64,000 nt of DNA from Cubamyces lactineus. Lineage: Eukaryota > Basidiomycota > Agaricomycetes > Polyporales > Polyporaceae. Location: positions 50,001 through 114,000 of the forward strand of contig JACDTU010000005.1 of assembly GCA_022376465.1 (NCBI GenBank), written 5' to 3'. Below the pieces are notes generated by a model. That model was not told the origin of the DNA and searched no databases. It was given only the letters and a program-made list of their open reading frames with translations. The position numbers and the translations under genes were made by a program. Below, in pieces: positions 46,190-57,842 of the stretch; position 1 is the first letter of the stretch, and every line of letters starts with the position of its first letter.

Positions 46190-46522
46190 TTCCAGGGCGA
46201 TATATCGAGTTACGGTCGAGTCCCCTGTCCTTCCGACTACAACCCCGGCAAGTTCCGGAAGACAGCGACTCCAAATGGCCAGTCGGTTGTTGTGGTGCTC
46301 GATTTCGGGGCGACCTGCTTCATGCCGCTTCCGTTCATCGAGGTCGCGCTCAAGAAAGACCGAGACGACTTTCGCCGATCATTAATCGAGAAGATCGAGT
46401 ATCCTCGGGAGCGTTGGGAAGGTGTAGAGGCTTTGCTCTCCGTGTCGGGTCAGCTTGTTCAGTACGGTGAGAAACCAATCGGTAAGCACAACTCTTCCGT
46501 TTTGTTGTCACATTCGAGCTGA
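46190..46522 (+). pseudogene. Phosphotransferase/kinase-like C-terminal fragment
   Basis: The frame reads SDYNPGKF, then VVVVLDFGATCFMPLPFIEV, then a helical tail with LLSVSGQLVQYGEKPIG and a GTAAGC donor. DYNPGKF followed by LDFG resembles the catalytic loop (HGDxxPxN) and metal-binding DFG of APH-type phosphotransferases common in Agaricomycetes, but His and Asn of the loop are not conserved here. No N-lobe is found upstream. It is a fragment or relic; the substrate is unknown. Confidence 0.5.
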
Positions 46523-46849
46523 ATTCGACCGCCGTTCAGCACTCCCACTGGGCGTCAGCTCCAACGCGTCGTGAAACTATCAACAGACCGCCGCGACAGT
46601 CCCGCTAGGCTGCTACCAGTGCCCCGTACGGAAGATGAGCCCCACGCCCGTGCCATGGCGCACCTCGAATAAGTCGTATGTTACGTCGAGGTGCCCAGCG
46701 AGATGAACAGCATGTGCGGAATGCTCGCCCTCTATGGGGTAGACATATCTTTGATGCCAAACGTTAGTTCGAGCAATACGATGGGCGGCCGCCGACATAC
46801 ATGGCGATGAGTGCGGAATGCACTTGAGTACGGAGCTGTGCCTAGCCAA

Positions 46850-47560
46850 TGCGGCGCTGCTGGCCCGTACCCCCCGCGCGCGCACGCGTATGAGCTCGCG
46901 CAAAACCACTGGGTGGCTGCGTGACGTTGGCGGGTGAGGATGGTGTCGAGGTTGCCATGATCGATACTATGGCTGGGCAGGGAACGTGTGTACTACGCGT
47001 AGGGATCAAAGCCAAACTCCGACTCGAACGTGACCAAGTTCCGGTTTCTTGTCTTGTCAATGCACGAGTCGTCGGCCCCACGACCTACATGTACCGGACA
47101 TTGTCCATAATCGAGTTCCAGGACGTCCCAGTCACCTCGGGGTCGCTGTACGTGCTCTCGGGCGAAGCGGTTATCGCACTCGCAGGAGCGTCGTGCTGAG
47201 GTCCCAAAGATCTTGTCCCCGCTCCGAGTGGTGATTCATGAACGAGTGCACCGAGAAGTTGCGACAGCGCCTGGCATCGCAAACGAGAGCGCGACAGGAC
47301 TCACGTTCGCCTTCGAGTTGTTGCAACTTGCGGCGGTGTCTGGCGAAGCCGTGGCCGTACGAATCCAACGGCGGGGCGTTCGAGGCGACGGACAACATGA
47401 CAGACAGGCCACGACGGTGTCCACGGCAGTGGGGATGGACCATCTGAGCTCCAGCAGGTGCACGGGAGTAGAAGCTCGAAGAGTCGCTGTCGGCTCGCTA
47501 GCGTGGCTTGTCCAGGTTGATGAACGAGAGCGTGCCGTCCATCGAAGGGGGTAAGCTGGG
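46850..47560 (-). pseudogene. Partial pseudogene copy 2 of the large gene at 50.5-57 kb
   Basis: 46850-46960 matches about 51510-51580 of the parent (the Ala/Arg-rich segment before VTQPTSG). 46975-47560 matches about 52235-52900 (FGFDPYA, TYSDPEV, HRRG blocks). The part between is deleted. It has the same orientation as parent and copy 1, is broken in every frame, and differs in its deletions from copy 1, so the two decayed separately or arose separately. Confidence 0.82.
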
Positions 47561-47970
47561 CTTGTGAGCGTTTCAGAAACAATCCTACGTTCAATAGAGC
47601 ATGAGAGTTGCGGTAGAATTCGCTGAGAGTGGGCGGGTGATGCAAGCGTTGTCACTAGGGGAAGCTGGAATATCTGTAACGCGCTGGAATAGTCGTCATG
47701 AACAAGATCTCCCGCGTATTGCAGGTCGTAGAGACACCGGAGGAGGGTCGAAACGGCCGCCCATTCATTTATGATTAGGTCTATACGCCCGTTATCGAGC
47801 AGTGGGACATGAGGCTCCCAAAACAACTTACATACCTGCCAGACTTCGCCGTATTTATGGTCTTCAAGAATCCAGCCAGTAAAGAGCCCTCCCTCATAAC
47901 TGAGTCAAATCTGGGGTATATACGATAGCGAGACATCCAACCGGAAACGTACGTGGAAACTCAACAAATG

Positions 47971-48600
47971 TCAAACGATGACCTCGGGTAAGTCGAGTAC
48001 ATCCACATCCTCGTCAATACGACTAGATTGGCGCTGGCGGATTGGCACCGTGAAGCGTAACAGCCTCTTCCCAGGGCGTTTCAACCGACAGGTTTGTCCA
48101 TCGCACAGTAAGAACTTCTCCTCGCCTGGCAGGATGTCCTCTTGTCTGATTCCGAAGGCGCACTCAGCTGACTTGAGCCGTCCAACCATCGGTACTGAAA
48201 GCCCTGACATCGCAGGACTCGGCACGCTCCAGAGCTCGTACGGGAAAGGGGAGTTGACGGCCTTCCCAGTGGCGGTATGAACAAATTCGATGCAGAATTC
48301 GGCGGCGGATATCGAGCCAGGGTATAGTCTGATCGAATACTCGGAATCTGGTATGGGGCGGATGAAGACGTGTTTATCGCCCAAGCGAGGTTTCTTCTGT
48401 TGTCTCAAGTCAAGGCAAGTTTTCACGAGGGGTAGATTACGGTCTACGTACCCCTGTAGGCTCCACATACTGTAGGTGTCCAATGTGAGGCTCGCGTTCT
48501 TCAATGCCTCTTGAAGCGATCACCGGGACCGTATAGCCCCCTCGAGCCGGCGATCGACCCAAGCAAGGGTACACATCGGACGAGTATGGCTCGGAACCTA
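47971..48600 (-). pseudogene. Unknown protein fragment
   Basis: A coherent minus-strand frame runs from about 48600 to the stop at 47971. It reads HTRPMCTLAWVDRRLEGAI, then TGA (48520-48522), then SLQEALKNASLTLDTYSMWS and a well-composed tail ending LDLPEVIV. Composition and alternation of charged and hydrophobic residues look like a real folded protein, and the frame is kept across the TGA, where CGA would give Arg. I do not recognise a domain. It could be a stand-alone gene starting after the TGA (no strong Met context) or a relic. Confidence 0.45.
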
Positions 48601-48932
48601 GTGGTAAAAGAAGTCAGCGTTGAGACGTGAATAAACTAAGTTGTCTCACGTATCTCACGTGTTCATGAGCAGGACGATGCGTTTCGGGGTACCCATGACA
48701 CTCACGATGCGCCATACCAACGCGACGCTACCGTAGCACTTTACTTTCTAGTGATTGCGCTAGCGCACGCAGGGCTATGAGTGACCGAATGTCACTGATG
48801 AAATAGATCGGGCTTCACAGTCGTGTGCACCAAAGCCACGGCCCGCTAACGTCTCTGGCACCGCATCCCTTCCATTATCAGACAGGTAAGTAGTACGAGC
48901 CCGCCTTCAAGAGACAGGCTGTTGCTGGATCG

Positions 48933-49010
48933 CAGCAAGAGGAGAGGGAGCTCAGCAAGAGGAGAGGGAGCTCAGCAAGAGGAGAGGGAGCTCAGCAAGA
49001 GGAGAGGGAG
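48933..49010 (+). repeat. 20-bp minisatellite, four copies
   Basis: The unit CAGCAAGAGGAGAGGGAGCT is repeated four times without mismatch; the last copy lacks its final two bases. It is purine-rich on the plus strand and lies in non-coding DNA between two relics. Confidence 0.9.
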
Positions 49011-49295
49011 GAGCTTGTGTTTGGCGAAAGCACCAGCCTGCTCTCACTAGGCTCTGAGTACGAGCTGTTCAGTAGCGTCGATGCCGTACTCTCCCTAACT
49101 CAATAGGGGAGATCATGCCAGTATAACATTATCGATTTGACGAGGAACACATTCTTGTAGTATACACTGCCTATATCAGGAGCGTTAGCCTAAGCACGCT
49201 GGAGAACAGCCTACAAGCGTACCCGCCGGTTCAATCTCAAGTCCGATCCGCCCGTCGTAAGTCTTGATTATAGCTCCAAGCTACGCTTTTCCCAG

Positions 49296-49693
49296 CTATC
49301 TGAGCCGGATAGGTCCATCGTAATCGATGAGTGCGCCCATGGCCCTAGCGCCCTCTTCAGCTCCTGCGGCGGGCTCGAAAATGACAAGCGTGTTCGGGTT
49401 GACGTCTCCATGGAGAACGCTCGCGTCTTCGTACAGCCTTTTGTGCGCTACCATGACAATGGTATCACGAGTATGATATATCCCCGTAGAGCAGAGACGA
49501 GTGGCTCACCTGTGATAGCGTCGAGCATGACCTTGACGAGTTCGCGCGTGTCCTTGATGTCCATCAATGAGCGGGTGTTGACCTCCTTCACTCGTTGCGC
49601 AGGGCGAGCGGTACGAGCACTCGACTCAGCCCTGGGAGTGTGTGCCCTTGATGTAGCATTTGTAGGTAAAATGTTGTCGTTCGCAGAAGACAT
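49296..49693 (-). pseudogene. FunK1-like kinase fragment
   Basis: ATG 49693, exon 49510-49693, intron 49448-49509, then exon to TAG 49296-49298. The product has NTRSLMDIKDTRELVKVMLD, then AHKRLYEDASVLHGDVNPNT (the HxDxxxxN catalytic loop, with Gly in place of Arg) and GALIDYDGP in place of DFG. This order is typical of the fungal-specific FunK1 family. The N-lobe and the rest of the C-lobe are missing, so this is a fragment of about 110 residues. Function is unlikely. Confidence 0.7.
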
Positions 49694-50480
49694 GGCGGCG
49701 GTTGTCGAAAACACTCTGGGGAGGAACCACAGCCACAGCCGCGTGTGGCGTCCCCGGATAGATTATTCGATTTTAGCGCCCACAAATTCATGCCACTTGT
49801 AGCGTACTCGACCTGTTCTGTTTTTTTGTTGCTGGTAGGACCCAAGTGGCGCCGATACTGTATACCTACCCTAACTTACCTAACAGGCAGGTATATTCAC
49901 TCAGGCTCAGGCTTACACGAGCACCTCATTCGCACATATAAGCAAAGCATCATCTATTCGGTCGACGAACATCGGACACAGTGCCTACAGTATGTAGTGG
50001 TGATACGGAGCAAATAGAGCAATAGTTAGGAGCCGGGGCTGCATACGAGACTGGATTGTACCGTAGGTATGTACAATCGCATCTCGCGGAACGCAGGCAA
50101 CTCCGAGATGGATGATCGTGGAATGGGGTCGGCCTCCTCCTCAGTCGTCGCGCCAACGAGTAGCGTAGTGGGCAACGACGGCGACCGGGCGGCAAGAACA
50201 TGCGTACGGGGGAGAGGGGAGGTCCGATCTGGAGAGCAAATGTGCAAGTTACAAGAAAGCGAAAGCAAAACGAGCACTGCAAGAAAGCAACAGGATACGA
50301 GATGAGACGATACGAGACGGAGCATAGGCGATATGTGCATAGCATAGAATCATGACTTCCTCCCCTGAGCTGGTGAGTGGAGAGCGTCCGCGCCAACAAC
50401 CAGGTGCGTGGCGGTGGGAAGAAGCCGAGAGGTGAGATGTGTGGTTTGTTGTGAGTAGAAGAGATTGCGAGTGGAGTGGA
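49694..50480. other. No gene recognised
   Basis: This spacer includes the 3' region of the large minus-strand gene. Short frames only. Confidence 0.4.
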
Positions 50481-53400
50481 TCATGCCGCTGGTACAGGAA
50501 CACGGGCGGGCGTTGGCCGGCCTCGAGGACGTGGACGATTGATCCTGAGAGTCTCCGACGGACTATCAAGCGAAGTTCAGCTATCGTGCTACCTATGAGA
50601 CTTCAATAACTCACGTTGGGATAATGGAACTCGTAGACAGGTTCTCCTTGCAGTCCTGGGTGGACTTTCCGGTGCTCCGCTTCGACCAGCCGAGAGCCGC
50701 ACGCCGAGTGCTCGACGTGACGCGAGGACGCGAAGGGAGGCCAAACGCGCCCTTGCCCTGCTTGGAAGTATCGAGCTCAATATAGATTGGCGAGAAAGGC
50801 TTGATCTCGTCAAGAGCGGGCGCCGGTGAGGACTGGTAGACGTTTGCGTCGCGCTGGACCTCGCGGAGAACAGGCTGCTCTGGAGCAGGGGCAGCGAACG
50901 GCTTGTTTGGTCCATCCGTGAAGACCTGGATTGGTGACGAGCGTGGCTTCTCAGGAGAGAAGGCAGAGCGCTGGTTCCGCAACGGATAGGGCGACGCTCT
51001 CGACGACGTGCGAGACCGGACGCGGTGAGGACGCAGCTCGGAGGGCAGAGGACCATAGTTCTTCTGTGAGTGCTCGAGCATCGCCTGCATGACAGCGGGC
51101 TCCTTCGGCGGTTGAAAAGCTTTGACAAACAGTCAGTAATACATACCACTGCCAAAACGCAATGTACTCACACTGCACTGCGAAGACGGAGAAGGGGGTG
51201 TCAACCCAGACACGCCTGCTCTCTGCAACGGTCTCGTGGGCCTCATCACGGAGAGCGTAGTAATGGCGCAACGTCATGATTCCGCGTTCCTCGTCCCAGT
51301 CACTGTAGATGGACTCGCTGTCGCCCTCTACGATGTAGACAGAGTTGTTGACAAGCGGAGTAGCACCCTGCTTTGTAACGCTCTGCGGAGTCGGGTGCTT
51401 AGGCGACGGCGAGCTTGACAATACGGAGGCCTCCTCCTGGATCGTCTCGTACACCGATGATCGCGACATGCGGGCTTGCTCGATGCGGCGCCGGTGGCCC
51501 ATACCACGAGCACGAGCCCGCGTACGAGCCCTGGCCACACCGCTAGTTGGCTGCGTAACATTGGTGAGGATGGTGTTGAGGTGGCCGAGGTCAATGCTGG
51601 ACTGCGAGCCGCCCGAGACGGATGACCCATCAGACGCCGAAAGCGGGGGAGTATCCGCACCGGAGGAGCTCGAGGTGCATGTGCTCGAACGCGATCGTGC
51701 GGCAGAGACAGGCTTGCTGAAGATGGAACGTTCGCGCACTACCCCAAAGCCGATCAGTACACGCAAGTGAATGAAGCCGACATGATCTCACAAGATGCGA
51801 GGAGATCCTCCCCATGGGCAATGAGAGCACTGTCCTCCAAGCTCTGCCGCTCGAGCAAGCCCTGCCGAGCCTTGATCATGCGCTCGCCACCAAATTGGTA
51901 CGAAGACGTTGACGCGATCGAAGGCTTCTCCGTTAACCGAGATTTGTTGGGAGACTCTGTCGCTGGTGCAGGCAGGTCCATGTCGAACTGCAGGACACGG
52001 CCAGGGAGCGCCGCGCGCTTGTTGCGCTCGACCTGGACACAGGGCGACGCCTCCACGAGTGAGCTCACGGAGCGTCGGCGGACGTGTCCGCCGCCGAGCA
52101 TCTAACACGAGTGTTAGCACAGTTCGCAGTCACTCAAAAACGTAAAACATACCGTGATCATCGTATCGTCTTCCTTCGGAGAGCTATGGACGCTCATCTC
52201 GCTCATGATCGACAGCGGGCGGAACTGGTGGCTAGGTGGGGGACGCGTGTACTGCGCGTAGGGGTCGAAGCCAAACACCGACTCGGACGAAACCGAGTTC
52301 CGGTTCCTTGTCTTGTCAAAGAGCGAGTCGTCGACCACGGACGTGTACCGGTCGTTGTCCATAATTGAATCCCAAGATGTCCGGTTCACTTCCGGGTCGC
52401 TGTACGTGCTTTCGGGCGAGGCAGAGATCGCACTGAGAGGAGCGCCGTGAGAGGTTTCAAACATCTTGTCCCCGAGACCAGGGCGCCCGATATGCCGTTC
52501 CGAGTAGTCGCTCATGATCGAGTCTACCGAGAAGTCACGGTTGTGTTGGGCCCATGTCGAACGACCAGCCGCGCCGTGCATCACGTACGAGAGTGCGACA
52601 GAGCTCGCGCTCGTATTCGAGTCGTTCCGGCGATGCCCTGCAAAGCTGCGGTTGTACAAACTCACCGGCGGGGCGTTCGACGCGACGGACATGGCAGAAG
52701 GGCCACGGCGGTGTCCACGGCGGTAGGGATGGATCATCTGAGCTCCAGCAGGTGCGCGGAAGTAGAAGCTCGAAGAGTCGCTGTCGACCCGCTTGCGCGG
52801 TTTGTTCCGATTGATGAACGAGAACGTGTCGTCCACCGACATGGACATGGACATGTAGAGCGACATGTCGTCCATCGAAGGGGGGCGGCTAGGCTCGTGA
52901 GCGTACCCGAAAGGATCCTGCGTGCCAGGGTTGACCACCGCGCCGTACGACGAGATGGAGGCGATGCTGTAGAGCGACTCGTGCTGCTTGTGCGCGGGGC
53001 GGAATACGGCCTCCTGAGGGGGCCAGAAGGCGGGGCGATTTGGCCCAAACTCGAATCCACGTCGGACCTCGTCGAAGGAGTCGAAGCCAGTAAAGCTTAG
53101 GCCGGATTCGGTACGCGAGTGCGCGGGGCCCTTGGGGTTTGAGACCTCCTCCGGGAATGACACTTCAGTGGGAGAGCGACGGTGCAAGTCCTGTTGAGAG
53201 GTCTTGTTCGAGTCCGCAGGGAGTACGTCAGCTGCCTTTGCCAAAATCGATTTGAGCACCGAGTCGTCCTCCGTCCTTGATCCCATGGAACGGGATCTCG
53301 AGTGTGACAACGGCGGGATAATATCCGACAGCGTGAGGGGCTTCGCGTCCGAGTCGTTCGCCGAGTTCTGGGGAGACGGCTTACCGCCGAACCTGAAATC

Positions 53401-56400
53401 CCTGTTGAGACGACCATCCGACGGCTTCGACTGCATCGACATCGATCGGTTCAGCTCCGGGTACACGCGACACTCGTCCTCGAGCTCGCGCATCATGAAG
53501 CTGATATCGTGCTCCTGCGTCAAACCCGAGTCACGCCGATCGCCCTCGTGCTCGTCCTCTTCCGTGAACATCGATGTATCGCCCAAGTTGGAGAAGCTCC
53601 GCGGGACGTCCTCAGCAGGAGGCGTCGGGCGAAGGTTCTTGGGAAGTGCAGGGACAGGGGGCGCGAGCATGCCCTCCTCGATGCCAAAGTCGAAACCGAG
53701 CTCGATGCGGGCGGGAGTCTTGAACGCGTTCTCGAGTTGCTCGACGAAGCTCGCTCGGTCTGAGCCGCCGGACTCGTTCAGCTTCTGCAGCTCGCCGGTA
53801 AAATCGAACGACTTCTTAGTGTCGTTCTCCGACCCCGAATCGTGCCCGCCTTCGCCGTCGTCGAGCTCTGCCTGTTTTGCCTCCGCGTCAAAGAGCTGCG
53901 CCTGGAAGACGGGCACTTGGGGCTCCACATCTTGCTCCGCTACTTGCTCGGGAAGCGGCAAGGCAGTCTTGGGAGGGGAGCCCGGCGATGAAGGCGCCTT
54001 GAACGAGAGCGTATCATCGAGCGGTTGCGTCATGTCATCGTCCGAGTTGCCAGAGAGGATCACCTGGAGTTCGTCCGGAATGTCCGAATCAGGATCCTCC
54101 GGATCAACTTCTGGCTCTGTCGATCCGCCAAGCGTGCCGCAGAGACCCAAGCCTTTGCGCGCCTCAGCCGAGATCGGGACACCCATCCTGCGCAGACTCC
54201 CCACGCTGCCCTTGCTGTTCATCGGGATGAGCGAGGAGCTCTTGCGGTGGTGCCCACCGACGCGGCTAAATACGGGAGTAGGCGACGGGGCGGCAGAGCT
54301 GCTCTCAAGCTTCTCCATGTCGAGCCCAACCTTGGAAGGCCGGTTGCCGAACGTGCGCGAGGAAGGCTCAGCGCTGTCAGACGTTCCCGCAGTTGGAGTC
54401 AACGTGCGCAACGAAGACGATGACACTGCAGAGACTGGGCCCTTGACCGTGGCCGGGCGCAGCGGCTGGAACACTGGCAGGGGGTCAGCAGGCGATGGCG
54501 TCAGCGTCCGCTTGTGTTTGAGGTGCGTGGCCGCCTTTGGTTTGACGAGCGGTTTCCGCGGGGATACCTTCCAGTCGAGCTCACTCCACGGGGCAATCTG
54601 CTGCCCCACAAGCGTGGCGGGCTTAGACATCTGAGCGGCGGGCTTGGCTGAGACCACTGGAGGAACTGCCGATGACTGAGACTTTGCATACGGCCGGAGT
54701 GAAGCGATTGACGCGGTGCTCTCGCGCAATTGGTCCTTGAGCGGGCTGCCGTTGTAAGCACGACGAACCTTAAGTGGGCTCTCCTCGCCAGCCTGGAGAG
54801 GCGACAGGCGCAGGGGCGTGTTATTAGTGCTCGCCGGTGTCGCCTCCAGGTCCAAACGGTTGATGAGCAAAGCCAGATCATTCGTCGCAGCATCCAAGAT
54901 CGAGAGGACAACTGATCAATATGTACGTCAGCAAACGAATATCGACTGAACGCGAGGTTGAGCTCACCATCGTCTTCGCCATCGTCACAGATGGCCTGAG
55001 GACGAGGACGACCGAGCATCTGCTCTGACATTGGCCTAGGACGTGCGCGCCTAACAGGAGTCTCGCTCAAGCTGACTTGCTCGCGCTCATCGTCCGTCGG
55101 CGCAGAGTGTCCGTCCGCAGTGGCCTCCTCAACCCTCACAATGGGGCGCTCCATAATAGACGCAGGCGGGGACAGCGACGCTTCACGCTGCTTTTCCTGC
55201 GCCTGCATCTGTGCCTCCGGGAAGATCTCTGAGATGGGGGTGCGACGACGAGAGTCGGACGACCGCCTACTCTCGCGCGTCGTCTTGCCAGCCTCCTTGT
55301 CCTTCTCGCGTCGGGTACGCCGCTCCTTGCGCTGGATCTCCTTAGCCGTCTGGAGGTTAGTCTCGTCCCACCGCACGGAGGCGACAGAGCTGCTTGACGA
55401 CCGAGGTGAGCGTCCAGAGAACGTCGAGATACCAGACGCCGTCGAGGGCGGTCGCAAGGATGAGCCACTCGACAGAATAGACGAGGGGCGACCTTGCGCG
55501 TTGAGAATGAGGTGAGCAGAGTCGACAGAGAGTCGTTGAGGGGCCTGAGCGATGCCAGAACCAGAACCGGTCGTCGAACCGGAAATATCGCGGACGGTAC
55601 TAAGACGGAGCGTGGATGGGAGACCGAGGCCGAGCACGCTCTGCTTCTTGCGACTGAGGGTGCGGGAGCCGTCCTCGAACTTGACAGGGGCGGGGCTGCC
55701 CTGAGTACTGAGCGCGCCCGCCTCGAAGCTACTGCCAGAGTAGCGGATGGTCTTCTCCTTCTCCTTGCTACTTTCCTTCTCCTTCTCCTTCTCCTTCGTC
55801 TTCTCCTTCTCCTTTTTCTTCTTCTTCTTCATCGTGTCCTTGTCCTTGCTGCTCTTCTCCTTCTCCTTCGTCTTCTTCTCCTTCTCGTCCTTCGTCTTGG
55901 GCCTGACCGTACCCTCGGTAGGGGCGGCGGGGCCTACGTTGCCTTCCTTGTCGTTCGAGAGTTGCGCCCAACTGGCCATGCGGGCGAGCGACCGCATCGA
56001 GCGGATCGCACGCACCGCGATGGAACCGGCGGGTGGCGCGTCGGGAGATAGCAGACCGCTCACAGGGACATTCTCGCCCGCCTTCGCACCAGTGGGTACA
56101 TTGTCTACCACAGGGACCTCGAGCAGGGTCTTCACCGAGGAGACGGTGCCCTGCTTCTTGGGCTGCGACGCGGGGCTGTTGAGGAGAATGCCAGAGTCGA
56201 GCGAGTTGAATCGCGCGCGGCCTTCGAGCGGTCTAGCGGGCTCGGGAGCTGTGCATAGCCAAATCAGGCATTATCGGAAGTTCGTAATGCTAACAACACT
56301 TACTCTTCGAACGGGCAGGAGGCTTCTGTTCCTTGTCCTTGCCCTTCGAGTCCTTCCTTCCGCGACCGATGCTCCACCATTTCTGGTTCTCATCACCTTT

Positions 56401-56952
56401 GACCTTCAGAAGGTTGCTGTCCACGGGCGCCTGCTTTGTCTCCTTGGGCGCAGCCGGGACGTTGGTCACCTCGCCAAGGGTGCCCCACTTCATGCCATCC
56501 AGTCCGAGGCGAGATTTCTTCTTCTTGACCACGACGATCTCGGCGAGCTCCGGGTCGTCGTTCTGGTCAACGTAAATCTCGAACCCGCCACGGCCAGTTG
56601 AAGGCGCCCCGCCGACGCGGCGAACGACATCGGAGAAGTCCTTGTTGGATTTCTCCTTCGTCTTGCTGCTGCCGCCAAGAAGCCCGAGCTTGGACTTTTT
56701 GGGGACGATGCGCTTGCGGGCTCCATTAGAGTCGGTCTTGGGGGCAAGAGGGGAAGATGCAAAAGGGGCAATGGAGGCGTAAGAAGAATTGGCGAACGAG
56801 GTGCTTGCGTCGCCAGCGGAGCCTGCCGCAGACGGGGTGGCGGAGATTAGACGGATGGTGGGGACGGGGTTTGCAGGTGTGATGTCCGCCGGGTGAACGG
56901 AGGACGCGTTGGATTGAGGAGCACGAGACAAGAGGGGGAGAGTGTTGCGCAT
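50481..56952 (-). CDS. Large disordered protein of unknown function (2050 aa)
   Basis: Seven exons: 56952-56304, 56248-54968, 54911-52153, 52101-51792, 51738-51172, 51119-50615, 50562-50481; introns are 51-56 nt and the total of 6153 nt is in frame. Most of the chain is Ser/Pro-rich and disordered. Blocks that look conserved are GRGGFEIYVDQND with KWGTLGEVTNVP near the N-terminus, a Lys/Glu-rich helix at about 333-390, DAATNDLALLINRL, DITFMM-like HDISFMMRELEDEC, the SIMSDYSE and TYSDPEV segments, and near the C-terminus VWVDTPFSVFAVQ followed by MLEHSQKNYGPLPSELRPHR. I do not recognise the family. Many SP/TP sites suggest phospho-regulation. No break is seen. Two partial copies lie at 43.3-47.6 kb. 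Confidence 0.85.
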
Positions 56953-57842
56953 CTTGCTAGCGTGTCTTCGTGGTCTAAATCGTAATCGTGCTTGAGTGTC
57001 GTGCTTGTTAGTGTCGTGAGTACAACAGAGTCGTGTCTTGGCGCGTTTGGTCGCGTAAAGTCGTCAGTACAGTTGAGAGAGGCAAGAGACGAGAGTATGT
57101 GCAGTCGTGAGATGGTGCGTGAGATGAGAGGGGAGAGATATTGAATTTCTGAACGTGTCGTGTAGCAAGAGTGCTCGTGGACTGGTCGAGTCGTTACTTG
57201 ATGTGTTGAATTGTTGCTAAAACTGCCTTCTGTTGGCTACTTACCGCTATTCGAACGGGTGAACGAGGAGGACGACAGGAGTGAGGAAAGCGACTGACCT
57301 TGCTTGCTGTGCAAGGTTGCTTTGCCAACGATACACTGCTGCGACCTCCACCGCACCCCGGAAAACGAGAAAGCTGACACCGAGAAGGCTTTGGCTGGAG
57401 ACTCGAACGAGGAGCGAGAGAAGCGGAGGAAACCTGGACTGTCTCCAACTCCAACCCATCAACCCAACCGGCGTCTGTTGGGCGCTGTGGGCGCCTCTGC
57501 GATTGCAACCGCGTCCTGCACAATACTCCAAAACAACGCGTCAGTCACGGGACCGCGCTCACTGTGGGTCCGCCAATGCAGAGCTCTCCCGCGCCTTCAT
57601 CCCACTGCACTGCTCAGCGTCGATCAGCTCGGGTCTCGTCATAGAACCTCCCCTGGTACGCACGCAGCTCATGTTACTCCCTCTTGTGTCTCGGTTCGCT
57701 CCGTAAGCCCACTCAGCACTGTTCGTCTTGCCCTGTTCCGCTGGCAGTTGGGTGCTTGATGAGGATACTGCCTCTCGTCAGAGCTATCTCTTATGCTCCA
57801 GTATACGTTCATTGCATGCCATGAAAGTCACAATAGCTTGCT
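56953..57842. promoter_or_regulatory. Upstream region of the large gene
   Basis: This is the promoter and 5' UTR area for the minus-strand gene. Open frames at 57194-57759 on both strands lack coding character. Confidence 0.4.

Noticed and set aside
53204..54634. 476-codon plus-strand open frame
   Set aside because: It is antisense to exon 3 of the large gene. Its composition (Ser/Gly runs) mirrors the sense codons, and it has no splice or domain support.
55494..56051. Leu-rich plus-strand frame resembling membrane segments
   Set aside because: It is antisense to the Lys/Glu-rich coding repeat of the large gene. AAG/GAG codons read backwards give Leu and Phe runs.
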